From Polytrichum commune (lineage: Eukaryota; Streptophyta; Polytrichopsida; Polytrichales; Polytrichaceae), in contig OX485808.1 of assembly GCA_950295325.1 (NCBI GenBank), positions 37,969,180 to 38,033,179 of the forward strand: a stretch of 64,000 bases of DNA. Reading direction: 5' to 3'. The translations under genes and the position numbers were made by a program. Below the pieces are notes generated by a model that was not told the DNA's origin, made no database searches, and worked only from the letters and a program-made list of their open reading frames with translations. How positions within the stretch are numbered: the stretch's first letter is position 1; every line of letters begins with the position of its first letter. Below are positions 23,360 through 34,573 of the stretch, one piece after another.

Positions 23360-25400
23360 TAGTTATTTAGTAAGTAGAGTAAGGGTAACCAACTAGTTAT
23401 TTAGTAAGTAGAGTAAGGGTAACCAACTAGTTATTTGGTAAGTAGAGTAAGGGTTACCAACCAACTAGTTATTTAGTAAGTAGAGTAAGGGTAACCAAAT
23501 AGTTGGTTAGTAAGTAGGCCTACCTAGCTGCCTAGCCCACCGAGCCCGCCTAGCCACTAGGCCCGACACCACCCTAAAGCCGGCCTCCCCGAAAAAAGAC
23601 ATGAGGCCCACGGCCCCACCCCTCCTTGGTGGCAAGCACCACCCCGGCCCCCACCTACCTTGGTGGCAAGCACCACCCCCACCCCCTCGCCACCTAGGAT
23701 CATTGAGGCCCTTGGATGGGCCTTGATGGATCAACGGTCCGGATGCACCATGCTCGCGAAATGAAGAGGCTCATTCATAGCGCCTCAGTGACGGGGCCTC
23801 CCCACTGCCTGAGATAGATTGTGCTTGTCCCGGAACTGCAATCATTTCTGGGGCCATCCATCTGGTTGAACCCTTATTCAAAGACTGACACGAAAATGTG
23901 CTGCTGTACTCCTGTTCCTTGGAGATCCCAAAATCAGCCACTTTCACATGGACAACTCCTTTTCCCTTCACAGACTTGACTAGAATGTTATGTGATTTCA
24001 GATCTCTGTGCAAAATTCTCTTCTCGTGGATGTGCTTCATAGCTTCAGCTACCTGAAGCATGATGCCGACAGACTCCTCCAAGGTGAATGGAACCTTGCA
24101 ACTGCTACTGGACTGAAATCTTTCTTGAATCATGAAATGAAGGTCACTATCCATCAACTCCATAACAATGGAATTCTCACGTTTGTTTGTCGCATAACAA
24201 AGCAATGGCACAATATTAGAGTGTGATAAACGCTGTAAAATCGAGACTTCACGCAGGAAAATGGGATAGAGCTCCTCTCCAAAGAAAGTCTTCGCAGCCA
24301 TTTCAGCTCCCAGCCAAGTTGTTTTCTGCACCAGAATACCCGTGGAACCTTTTGCCAATGTCTCCTTGCGTTTAAGACTTCCATACTCCACTTCCCAATG
24401 GCGTGACTCAGCCTGGGCTTCTTGGAACTCCAATCTTTGAAGTACATATGTAGCAAGACAACATTGTTCATTCTTTGGATTGTTTGAGTCGTGTATCACC
24501 TTCTCCAATCTCTTCACCAGAATGCCTCGATCGACAGAAGCGTTTGCTTGCACTTTATTGAATTCCTCTGCGTGTTGGCTCTGAAGTTCGGTCCGTTCTA
24601 GGGTTAGTGATGCACTTCCCAGAATCTTGTGCAAACGTAGCATGAGTAATTCCAATTGAAATGCTCTCGTAGCCACATGATTAGAGACGTCAGTTAGAAT
24701 CATGACACTTTGTATCCACTCATCTTTGCAACAGTTCAGGATGAACCTCTCCATCTCGTTCACCAACTGATAGAGGAGTTTACAAACTTTGAGGAACTCT
24801 TCTGCACACCTAAGAGACGAGGAAGGTAGTGTAGTGTCTAAACCCTTGCTCTTTATCAACGTCACAACCATCTCCAGTTTATGGACTAGGTATCTGCACT
24901 GCTCGTGATGGACTTTCACATTTGAGCCTTCAGAAGTCATCCCTTGCACTTGATGCAAGCATTGTTCCACAAGCTGTAAATACCTCTTAGGCGTCTCTGA
25001 GTGAGAATCTGTATTCCAGGGTGTTTTGAGTATGGGCCCTATCCAGGCAGGTGAAGATCTAGGTGCAGTCATGATTCTAAACAACTCACCAAGTCACGAT
25101 GGACTGAGAATTTCTCCACAACCTGAGCCCAACAATGAGAACGTCAACGAGGGAATATTAGTTATGGGTGTCAGATTTACTAACCATGAAGTGCAACCAT
25201 ACAAGTTGGTTATTCTCCTAGAAATTTGAGGTATAAAACACTTCAGATTGTAAGGCCATGGCCAATTGACTGCCTTGAACCGTGCCAGACGGGGTAAAAC
25301 AGTCGCAAAAGAATCTGTCCACAAAATAAATCCACAACAATTGCAGCCGAAGAGATATTCCTGATTTCATTGAAGTCGAGGTGTAAAGAGGTTTCACATA

Positions 25401-28400
25401 CCCTTCACTTATCGTTGGTGTCTTATTTTGAGAGTTGCGAAAAGTAGGCTTCAGAACTCTACCCAGGGTGTTTTGCAAGCTGAAGTCTTCTTAGGGAGAG
25501 ACAATGACTTGAATCTGGAGGGGAACTTATTGCCAAGTGATCAGTTATTTTCAAACTATGTCTCTACTACTATAACTCCATACTAGCATGGAACCTAGAG
25601 TATAAACTTGAAAGTCTCCTTGTCTTGAAAATCTAAATTGGAATCTTTTGTCATTCACCTTGCTTTGACATAAAAAAGGCAAGATAAGATTTCCACTTAC
25701 AATTACAGCCTCTGTTACGTGGCAGTTGATTAAAACGGAAGAACGAACACACCAGAAGCGCGACCCGAGGTGGATCTGAAGGATATCTGAACATCCATCA
25801 GTCTTGAAGTTGCTCCACAGAGCAAGCGATCACTAAGTTAAGTCATCACAGGAACACCTCAGCTAAGGACTCCAGCATATACTTACATGTTACAGAGTAA
25901 ACTACGAAAGAGCCTCGGGTTGCGAGCGCAGGAGCTAATTAATGGACTAATAAGTTGCCAATCCTCTCCCTGCGGCTGCTATTTAAGCTCCCGTATTATT
26001 TAAGAGTCCATTGCCTCTACGCAATGGACTCTTGTGGACTCTGCAAACCCTAGAATCCGGAACGTCAACCAGTTCAGGGCCTGATACACAAACTCTCCGT
26101 CCGGTACTAGCCCTGAAATTGCTGGGCATTATGTCCAGGAATAGATATTCGCCCAGCACTTTGCGCAAAGTCCGGGGAGTTCTGTAGAGAGAACGGCTAA
26201 TTGCCGAGCTTTGTGGAGGTGGCTCGGATTTTTCAATTTTACCCGGAAGTGGGCCTAGAGAGTGCAAAATTTATCGGTTGATAGCCCCCATTTCCTAATG
26301 TATTTAGGCAATTAGCCGACATTTTTTTTTCATTTATGTAATTTCTGAAGGTTCTAAAGAAGGGCCGGTTTTATATTTTGGTGGTGGATGTGTCATTGTC
26401 ATTTATTCTTTTTTTTTTTAAGTGTTTAGGATTAAATAATGTGGGCATTCACTCTCCATTTTTTTTCGTCTAAATAGTATCCTTAGCAGGAGTTGAACCT
26501 GGCAAAGCCCCTACCATATTAGGGCTAAGGATTTAGCCTTCGGAAAATACAAGCACCATGTTACCCAAAGTTCCTCACCCTTGATTTCGTCCTAGTCCGA
26601 GTGCGGAATTTTGGACTAACACGTAATTACCCCCTTGCACCCGTTGTCCTAGCCTCCTTTGTCTTGCCATCTTTCATTAGGGGGTCCTCCACCCTCTCCA
26701 TTGATTGTGCACTTGATTTATTTCAACCAAAAGAGTGCGAGTGTTTAAAAACACTTACCTCAATGGTCAATCACCAATACATTCAAAAGTTACACACATC
26801 CCTTCCTACCTAATGAATCCAACACTTTAAATCTAAACATCATAAGTCTAAAAATTATAAGAGTGAATACTATAAATCCAAATACTAAAAATCTAGATAC
26901 TAGAGCTAGACACTTGTTCATGAATGCCTTGAGTCTAAACCACATCTAATAATGTAAGGCTAATCTTCAAGACTAATTGATTTTGACTCTTCACCTTATA
27001 ACCTCGTACACCTACGTGCCTCTCTCTTACTCCACACACACACAAGCTCACCTACTTCAAAAATGTAACTTTGTAAGTCCAACAAAACTAAATGCTCCAA
27101 TGTTTCACAAACATAACTTTGCAAGTTTAAATAATTATAGGTGTGGATAATATAAATCCAAGCACTACAATTTGAAGACTATAATTTAAACTCTAAACTC
27201 TTCCAAACTACACTACTCCTAACAAGAGGTCAAGCCTACTTAAAGGCCAACTAAGTCTTGGCTCTTCACCTTAAAATCATGCACACACACGTGCTCCTAT
27301 CTTGCTTCCCACACACCCACACTTATAACCCGTGGGGTGCCAAGGAGCACGAAGGAAAGAGGAAGAAAGATGGAAGAATGAGGACTTATATAGTGAGTTG
27401 AGAGGGAGTAGGTGAGCACCTTCGAGACAAGCCTTCGTAATCCTCCTCTACTTTGTAGGCTCTCATCTTATCTTCTAAGCTTTTGTCCCTCAAACGAACA
27501 ACCTAGATCCTAATTCAAACTTTTAACTCAAGGAACTACCCTTGGTTCTTCACCTACTACGCTCCCCAACTAAGGAGCTTCCTCACACTACTAATCTTCT
27601 AATCAATCCAGTCCACACAAGCCTAATGCTTAAACATAACTTCCTTCAAGCTTCATTCTTTTTATATTTTTGTGAATAATCAATAAACATTAAAACATCA
27701 CTTTTAATGCTCTCAAAAGACTTAAGAACACATATGAGCACCATTTTGGGCTCACACACCACAAAAGGCTCCAAGTATTATCCGGAGGCTAGTTCCAATC
27801 ATGAAATTTGCGTACCATTGCCGTTAGTATCAATTGCCCTAAATGAACAAGACACATCACTCACACTGACTGTATTAGGAGAATTCAAATAAGAAGAGGG
27901 ATTAACATACAAAAAACGGTGCTTACTGTCCTTCTATTGTCACTCAACACTCCAACAATTCTAGAACTGAAAAACTCATAATGCAACCGAAAATGCAAGC
28001 TCCACCGCTGCGGAATGGAAGTTGTGGCGGGAAGCAAGTAACCCTAAACCACAAGCCAACAAGGCATAGTCTCCAACTATGCAGAGTATTGAAAAAAATT
28101 ACCTAAAATATATATATTTGGTCGGTTGCCCGCCGTGAAAATAAATTTTCAATCGGTAATTTTCCGTGGATACTCTAGGGCAGCTTGCCTTAATGCCGGC
28201 ATTTTCTTTTTTCTAATCGGCCCATTTCCGTAAACCTTGATTTTCTTCCGGAACCCCTTCATGAACTTTCCAATTGCATTCGGAAATTCTCAAAATCAAC
28301 TGGCTAGCTTGTAACTAACTGCCGGCACTACCCGTTCATTGACTTTGCGCAGTCCTACAACTGGAGATGTTGATGGATGATGCCAGAATTGGCCAGTGTG

Positions 28401-28504
28401 ATCAGTCCCTTCGGAGATTCACCGTTGATGATATTTAAGTGTCATATGCGGAATATTTTGAGGCGTATGCTAGGTTATGATCAACAACTTCATCTATATT
28501 GTTA
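25401..28504. other. No gene recognised; weak tandem duplication
   Basis: This is the upstream flank of kinase 2 and AT-rich sequence beyond it. About 26816-27060 and 27062-27300 are diverged duplicates sharing AATATAAATCCAA and CTCTTCACCTTA text. A promoter-like ACTTATATAGTGAG lies near 27382. The open frames at 26601-26813 and 25983-26267 do not look like proteins. Confidence 0.35.
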
Positions 28505-28727
28505 CCTTAGGACACTTGGCATTCAAATGCACTTACTAATATACCGCCATGAGTATGGTCAATACACCATTCATGGTATTTAGTATCCCGTATACTATTT
28601 GCGAAGGGCCTACACTAGATGCCTAGAGGTCTCAAAGTGCCGTGTACACTAATTGCCCATATGATTTTATTCGTCAACACAAGTAACTTCTTTAAGTGAA
28701 AACATATCTACATTATGACATTTTGGC
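28505..28727. repeat. Dispersed repeat, copy 2, at the broken end of the Copia element
   Basis: Nearly identical to 2812-3035. The repeat stops at GACATTTTGG (28727), and the next bases are reverse-transcriptase codons of the Copia element, so the junction marks the truncation point. About 28430-28504 shows weaker similarity to 19440-19500, suggesting the repeat family is longer than the well-conserved core. Confidence 0.75.
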
Positions 28728-31700
28728 TCATGGTGATGGTGTGGATCTTCCTATCCTTTTGAAATTGCACACCTAAACAATAATTCAACTCCCCGAGGTC
28801 ACTCATCTCAAACTTCTTTTCAAGTTGCGATTTAAGCCACTTCAATTTGGTCACATCGCTCGACAATATGATCAAGTCGTCTACGTAAAGAATGGTTACC
28901 AAGATGTAATCGCCCGTTTGTTTAATATACAATGAGTGGTCCGCATGGCTCTTACAAAAGCCTTCATTGATGAAAAATGAATCGATTCATTGGTACCATG
29001 CCCTCGGCGATTGCTTAAGCCCGTACAACGCTTTGATGAGTTTACACACGAGATGTTCTTTGCTCTTTTGCACAAACCCCTCGCGTTGGTCCATATAAAT
29101 GACCACTTCGAACATGCCGTTCAAAAACGCGGTTTTCACGTCCATTTGGTGAATCTCCCAATCCATGGCCGCCGCTATGGCTAGGATACACCAAATCGTG
29201 ATGAACTTGGCCACGGGTGCAAAGGTCTCGTCGAAGTCCACTCCCGCCACTTGAGAATAACCTTTTGCCACCAACCGTGTTTTGTATCTTATGATGTTGC
29301 CCGATGCATCGTGTTTGGTGCGAAACACCCATTTGCACCCAACACTCATACGACCCTCGGGAAGGGTGCTCAACTTCCACGTTCCGTTGGCCACGAGCGA
29401 GTCATACTCCTCTTGCATTGCGGTCTCCCACTTGCTCGCATCTTCGGATCGCATGGCCTCACACAAATTCAACGGGTCGTCCACAAGTGCTATATTGGCA
29501 CATTCTCGTTCATGTTGGGGAAGAATGTGATTTTTCCACCATTCTCCGCGTGGCCTCCGTTCCCTCAAAGAATACCTTCCATCCTTACCAAAACTCTCTC
29601 CATTGCCATCACTCAATGTATGTGGTTGCGGAGCCTCACCAACTCTCTCATCCGTGCCATCACTCAATGTTGGTCCTCCATTTTGAGCCACATTATCTCC
29701 CACTCTCTCCTTACACTCATCATTATGCTCACGTTTTGGATATTCGTCCACAATGACCACATTTGGTCCTTCATTTCTCCCACTTGGACGTATCTCCGAA
29801 TCACCCCCCATACTTGTAGAATCTTCTAAGAATTCCACGTCCCTACATTTTATTATTTTCTTTGTTTGCAAACACATAAGTCTATAGGCTTTAGTACCTT
29901 CACAATATCCTAGAAACAAACATTTGGTGCCTTTGGCGTCGAGCTTACCCCTCTTATCGTCCGGCACCATTGCATACGCCAAGCATCCAAACACTCGCAT
30001 ATGCGCAACGCTAGGTTTCCTCCCGCTCCACGCTTCCTCGGGAGTCATGCGCTCCAATGTCCTTGTTGGACACCGGTTTTTCGTATAAACCACGTTCACC
30101 ACCGCTTCCGTCTAAAATGATTTGTCGAGCTTTTGAGCATGGATCATGCTCCTCGCCATCTCTACAATGGTACGATTCACACGTTCCGCCACTCCGTTTT
30201 GTTGCGGCCGATACGGTGTAGACGTTTCTTTGGCGATGCCGTGGTCCACCAAAAACTTCATGAATGCCTTGGACATGAACTCTCTGCCATTGTCCGAGCG
30301 AAACGCCTTGATCTTGTGCTCGGATTGCGTTTCCACAAGCACCTTGAATTCCTTGAACCTTATGAAACATTCGTCTTTGGTCTTCAACACGTACAACCAC
30401 ACCTTCCTCGAGAAATCGTCAATGAAGGTGACAAAATACTTTGCACCGCCCATGGATGTGGTGCGCATGGGTCCGCATATGTCGGAGTGCACAATTTCCA
30501 AAGGCTTTGTGGCTCGCCTCGCTCCTTCGGTGGGAAATGACAACCGATGTTGTTTGCCTTTAATGCATGCTTCGCAAACCAAAGGCGAAGGACAAGAAAC
30601 TTTGGTAAGGTCGATGCCGGTCACCATGTTCCGGAGTGCATGTACGCCTTTCTCGTTCAAATGACCGAGGCGGCGGTGCCAAAGTTGGAGACTTCCGTCT
30701 CCTCCATTAGATTGCACCAAGTTGGCCGCATCCATTCCGTGTACCTTTACAACATGCAAGTGATACAAATTTCCCTCCCAATGTGTAATGGCAACGGGAT
30801 GACCATCGGAAGCCCGAATGATGCATTCGTTAATGTTGAATTGCACCTTCAAACCGCTCGACACAAGTTTGCTCACCGAGAGCAAATTGGCATGCAATTT
30901 CGGTACATGGAGGCATTCATTGATGCGGATCTTATTAATTTTTCTTCTCACCATCACCTTCGCCACAATGGATCCAATACCGATTGCCTCCAAGATGCTA
31001 TCATCTCCCAAATGTACACTTCGTGAAGTGAGTATTCATATGTGTTGAATGCGAGGCGATGAGAGGTCATGTGCTTCGTTGCTCCGGAATCCATTATCCA
31101 TTCCGACATGCTCCGCGCATGAGGTGTGTGTTGCACGGTAAATGCAAAATCGGCGTCATCCTTCACAATCTTGGCGTTCTCCCTCTCCTTGTTCTTGGCC
31201 TTGTAACAAAACCGGGCAATGTGACCCGGTTTGCCACAATAAAAGCACGTTCGTGTGCCTTGCCCAATTTGGCGTGAAGACGATGTATCCATCTTACCTT
31301 GCCGCAACATCATTGCCGCATCCTCACTTCGCGGGTCCTTCTCCTTGCGCTTTGACACCTCGTGCATTAATCGCGCCGTGACGTAGTCCATCGTAAGCTC
31401 CTCCCTCGCCTTGGTCTCCAATGCCGTGATCAAGTATTCGTACGAGGGCGGCAAACTCTCGAGCAACGTTATGACGGTGTCCTCGTCTCGCACGGGTACC
31501 TCCATGCATGCAAGTTGATCCGCAAGTGCCTTCACGTGGTTGATGTGATCCAAAACATCTTTTCCTTCTTGCATCTTACACGTGAAGAACTTGCGGCGGA
31601 TGAATAGAATGTTGGACAAACTCTTTGTCTCATGTATGTTACAAAGAGTCTTCCACGCCTCAGCGGGTCCCTTACAACTCTTAATGTGGGTAAGTTGGTT

Positions 31701-31928
31701 GTCGGCCAAGTTGAGGCCGATCACGGACATGGCCTTCCTTACATGCCGCTCGTACTCCTTCTTCACCTTCGGATCCGCATTTGAGGGTGGAGCCTCCTCG
31801 GATCCATCGATAATGTCCCAAAGATCCATAGAGGCCAAGAGCATTTCAATCTTAAACTTCCAAAGGTTGAACCTTTCTCCATGGAACTTATCAATGGTTT
31901 TGACACTTTCGCCCTCAAAAGAAGCCAT
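28728..31928 (-). pseudogene. Copia gag-pol polyprotein, broken
   Basis: It starts at ATG 31928 with a UBN2-type gag. A CCHC zinc knuckle follows (CFYCGKPGHIARFC), then the protease motif MDSGATKHM. Integrase has the H-x-H/C-x-x-C-like region before VHSDICGP and the DDE context SDNGREF. The reverse transcriptase shows VAKGYSQ, MDVKTAFLNG and the catalytic YVDD. Lesions are a one-base frameshift near 31005 in the protease, an in-frame TAG at about 30112 where the family has Trp (KSF-stop-TEAV), and an in-frame TGA at about 28987 where the family has Arg (AWYQ-stop-IDSFF). Both stops fit single C-to-T changes. The frame ends at about 28728 without RNase H. Confidence 0.9.
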
Positions 31929-32070
31929 CTCTCAAATGCCTTCACTAGGATCCCTCTCTATTCAAGGATGGTATAAGAAGCCTAGAATCACTCAATAAAT
32001 CCTCTTTCCATTCAAAGCTCTCAAGTTGGATCTTCTAAAAGTCTCACAATGTTAAACTCACCTCAACAAG

Positions 32071-32370
32071 TGAGTATCCACTCAAATTCTTCTTCATTCA
32101 AAGAGACTAAGAGAGCACTCAAATCACTCAAAAGATGAGTTCTTCACCTCATATGCACCTCAAACTCTCAAGTATGTCCATTCAAATTTTTCTTCATTCA
32201 AAGAGACTAAGAGAACACTCAAATCACTCAAAAGAGGAGTTCCTCACCTCATATGCACATCAAGCTTTCAAGTATGTCCACTCAAATCTTTCTTCACTCA
32301 AAGAGACTAAGAGAGCACTTAAATCACTCAAAAGAGGAGTTCCTCACCTCATATGCACCTCAAACTTTCA
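32071..32370. repeat. Tandem repeat in Copia leader, 102-103-bp unit, three copies
   Basis: Units starting near 32083, 32171 and 32274 share the landmark TTCATTCAAAGAGACTAAGA (or CACTCAAAG). They lie between the gag start and the candidate 5' LTR. The frames across the repeats are not real proteins. Confidence 0.75.
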
Positions 32371-32399
32371 AATGCATCACATCATATTGTAATGCCTCA

Positions 32400-32810
32400 A
32401 AAATACATAAAAAAAAAACAAAAGCAAGTGAGCAAGAAAAGATTACAACCTCAAGACCTTGCCTCCTTCAACCGCCGGTTGATGCCGCACCTCCCGAAGC
32501 TCCGGCCGCCACGATCCACCCGCAACAAGGATGCACTCAAATCTCTACTTCCAATAGCATGAGTGGGCCCATAACCTATTGAAAGATTCAATAGGAGTAG
32601 AGAAAAGATTGCACAAACATTCACACATACATAAAGGCATATGAACAATGCTTGGAGTGAGATTAGATTTCCTCACCCCCGGCCTTGCCTTTTATTCATA
32701 AGTTTAGGTTACATTGTGCCGGCTAACCCTAACTTCGGCGGCCAACCCTAACTCGGCCAACCTTAAACCGAGCGTTGACTTCTCGGTTTTTGTTGACTTT
32801 TTATTTACCA
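32400..32810 (-). repeat. Candidate 5' LTR of the Copia element
   Basis: Read on the minus strand, the segment starts TGGTAAATAAAAAG at 32810. It has a TATA-like ATGAATAAAAGGCAAGG near 32695 and precedes the leader. Only one copy exists in the window, so the limits are guesses. Its outer edge lies directly against an in-frame ATG (32811) of the neighbouring plus-strand gene. Confidence 0.4.
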
Positions 32811-32903
32811 ATGCAACCTTTGACCAAGAGCAACATTAAGGCTTTCTTTCTCCATTCAAAGCCTTTCCTTCTACAGAATACTCATAGGGTTCTTGCCTCC
32901 AAA

Positions 32904-34220
32904 ATGGATATCGAAGACATCATTGATGTCCTTACCCCCCATCATGTGGTGCCTCTTGCCTCAAGAGAAGAGGGAACTCCTGCGACGGAGTGGGACAGTG
33001 ACGGAGACCAAGATCTCGTCTCCCCAAGAGAGCAACCCGCCAGACAAGATCACGTACCCGGCCTTGTTCGTGATCATGTTCATCCACATCAATTTCTCTT
33101 GGGCGAAGACCGCATGGATACAGAGGAGGCGCATGAAGACTTCACTCCAATAAGGGTCCATCCTACCCCTATTCCCTCTCTCTTTGGGACTCCCACTTCT
33201 CGAGTTGGGTTTCCTTCCACTGCGGGTCCATTGCGTGCTGCTGGGCTTATGGCAGAGAAAGATGTGGACGTTGCGACAGAAGCCGGATGCACAACCTCAT
33301 CTGGAGGGGGCTCTGAACAGGCAGAGCTGCCACCTATGGAGGGTAGAGATGTGCTAGAGTTGATTTTGAGGCGTGAGAGTCGTCGACAGAGGAAGAAGAA
33401 TCCTTACAACGAGTACCCTGAAGGCGCCGTCTTGGAACTCTCTGATGAAGACGAGGATGAGGTTAGGATGTACAATGCCCTCTCTGCGTTGCCTTCTGAA
33501 CCTGGCAAGGTGAAGAAAGAGCCGATGTCTATGGCCGAATTGGACGAGAAACTGGAGAAGAGAATGAAGGAAGAGCTTGACCAACGGCTTCGAGAAGCTA
33601 ACGAGGAGCACGCCAAAAAGATGGCCGCCATCCAAGCTGAGATGGAGGAGGCTAGGTTGGAGTCTGCTCGAAGGCACGCCAATCTCATGGCTCAAAATCA
33701 ACAATTCTTGGCCCAGAGCCAACAATTTATGAGCCTCATGCAGAGCTTGCAAGCAAGACCCCCAGTAATGTATGCAGCTCCCGATGCTGGCATGTCGATG
33801 CCTCCTACTCTCATGTGGCCTCCGTCTAGTAGCCATATGGTGCACATACCTGAGCATGCCTATCCAGCCCCCGCGTTGTATGTCCCGCCCTCTCCCCAGG
33901 TTGCCGCCACCCCAGAGCCCTCCTCTCATACGGTACGAGAGGAGGAGAGACATGCACGTTATACGGCAGGTGCTCACGAGAAAGGCGCCATTGAAGACAA
34001 CACAACCATTGGCAGCCAAGAAGATGAAGATATGCGAGGCAGCCAAGACGCCACAGATGAAGATCAACCTTATGTCGATACCCAGGGGTCGCAAGCGGCT
34101 GGAGGCGCCTTGGTGGTGGAGGATAGCTTGCACAATTTTGCGGACGCTCGTCCGGAACCTGTGCCCACGATGGGGCCTGGTGAGGGAGGCACTACTAGCG
34201 AGGGCCTCGCCGCTGAAGAG
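32904..34220 (+). CDS. Coiled-coil/FCP1-like gene, copy 1, exon 1 (acidic, SIM-like, coiled coil)
   Basis: This exon encodes about 439 residues from ATG 32904 to the donor GAG|GTAATC at 34221; an in-frame TGA follows at 34233-34235. From the N-terminus it has MDIEDIIDVL, a proline-rich acidic stretch, a basic patch (RRESRRQRKKNPY), the hydrophobic-acidic motif VLELSDEDEDE that resembles a SUMO-interaction motif, VKKEP (a SUMO-site-like PsiKxE), a charged coiled coil (DEKLEKRMKEELDQRLREAN), a Gln/Met-rich segment and a low-complexity tail. The paralog at 60304-61682 repeats this order and ends at the same kind of donor, which supports splicing to the FCP1-like exon at 34574. An upstream ATG at 32811 would add 31 residues that look like an organelle presequence, but it sits at the Copia edge. 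The function of this half is unknown; nuclear location is inference. Confidence 0.65.
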
Positions 34221-34573
34221 GTAATCCACCTTTGAGTTTGCCTCCCACGTTACGGACGCGCGTCCGAAACTTCCTTGTCTGCCAACTTCGTGGCGTGTGT
34301 ACATTGTCGAGTTCGATGCTCGACTTCGCCCGGCGGGTGGATGCAATTTTGCCAGCATAGATTCAATTAGTTTTAGGGGAGACCTTTTGTGAATATGTAA
34401 ATTATTCGCGATATGTATTAAACCAAGCACATTAATACAAATTTTTTGAACTGGGTAGTTCGTATTCTTTTTGCCTTATATTTGTTTGTTGAGTTTGTGC
34501 ATGCTTGTCAATTGGTTTTCCTGGGTAGTACCATTCACCTAGATAGTATGTTCCATCACAAGGTCCGTCGGAG

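Larger units (their letters stand above)
21769..23796. mobile_element. Family-A Mutator-like element, 2,028 bp, inserted in kinase 2
   Basis: The ends are inverted repeats starting CCCCGTCACTGAGGCGCT. Flanks are CCTCCTCAC (21760-21768) and CCTCCCCAC (23797-23805), a 9-bp target duplication with one mismatch. The terminal repeats are long, about 590 bp. They run through a 34-bp tandem array and a block near 22255-22355 that is repeated inverted at about 22855-22957. A unique middle of about 500 bp has no transposase, so the element is non-autonomous. The right arm is interrupted by a nested 400-bp element. A related end lies at 381-582. Confidence 0.9.
21490..25072 (-). pseudogene. TKL protein kinase gene disrupted by a MULE (kinase 2)
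   Basis: The frame starts at ATG 25072. Residues 1 to about 235 are helical and leucine-rich, and remind me of the N-terminal helical-bundle region of plant MLKL/DUF1221-type kinases (uncertain). A kinase domain follows with AKGSTG as the glycine loop, AAKTF with the ATP lysine, HRDLKSHN, DFG and GSTRWMAPE. All catalytic residues are present, unlike in pseudokinases. After 23806 the frame runs into the MULE and stops within its end. The C-lobe resumes at 21768 (KSDIYSFGMLCYEIL, then CWDLEASARPSF). Removing the element and one 9-bp target copy joins ...GSGE to VLKY... in frame, so the gene was intact at insertion. A good splice donor (G|GTATGTTG) follows near 21490, so more exons probably lay downstream. 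Upstream of the ATG, 25073-25400 is duplicated at 583-2500. Confidence 0.85.
28728..32810 (-). mobile_element. Truncated Ty1/Copia LTR retrotransposon
   Basis: The minus-strand order is leader, gag, protease, integrase, reverse transcriptase, which is the Copia order. The element is cut within the reverse transcriptase, so RNase H and the 3' LTR are missing. The 5' side holds a tandemly repeated leader and a possible 5' LTR reaching about 32810. No target duplication can be tested because the other end is gone. Confidence 0.85.

Noticed and set aside
26470-26520. A tRNA T-arm-like sequence (GGTTCAACTCC on the minus strand) with a short flanking stem
   Set aside because: The distance to the pairing 5' strand is about 40 nt, too short for a tRNA, and no D or anticodon arm can be drawn.
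29251-31026. Plus-strand frames up to 192 codons
   Set aside because: Antisense shadows of the Copia gag-pol genes.
32135-32582. Open frames upstream of the Copia gag on the plus strand
   Set aside because: They follow the 102-103-bp tandem repeat of the leader and are opposite to the element's transcription.
33354-34430. A 358-codon minus-strand frame
   Set aside because: It is antisense to exon 1 of the coiled-coil/FCP1-like gene, whose plus-strand reading is conserved in the paralog at 60-61 kb.
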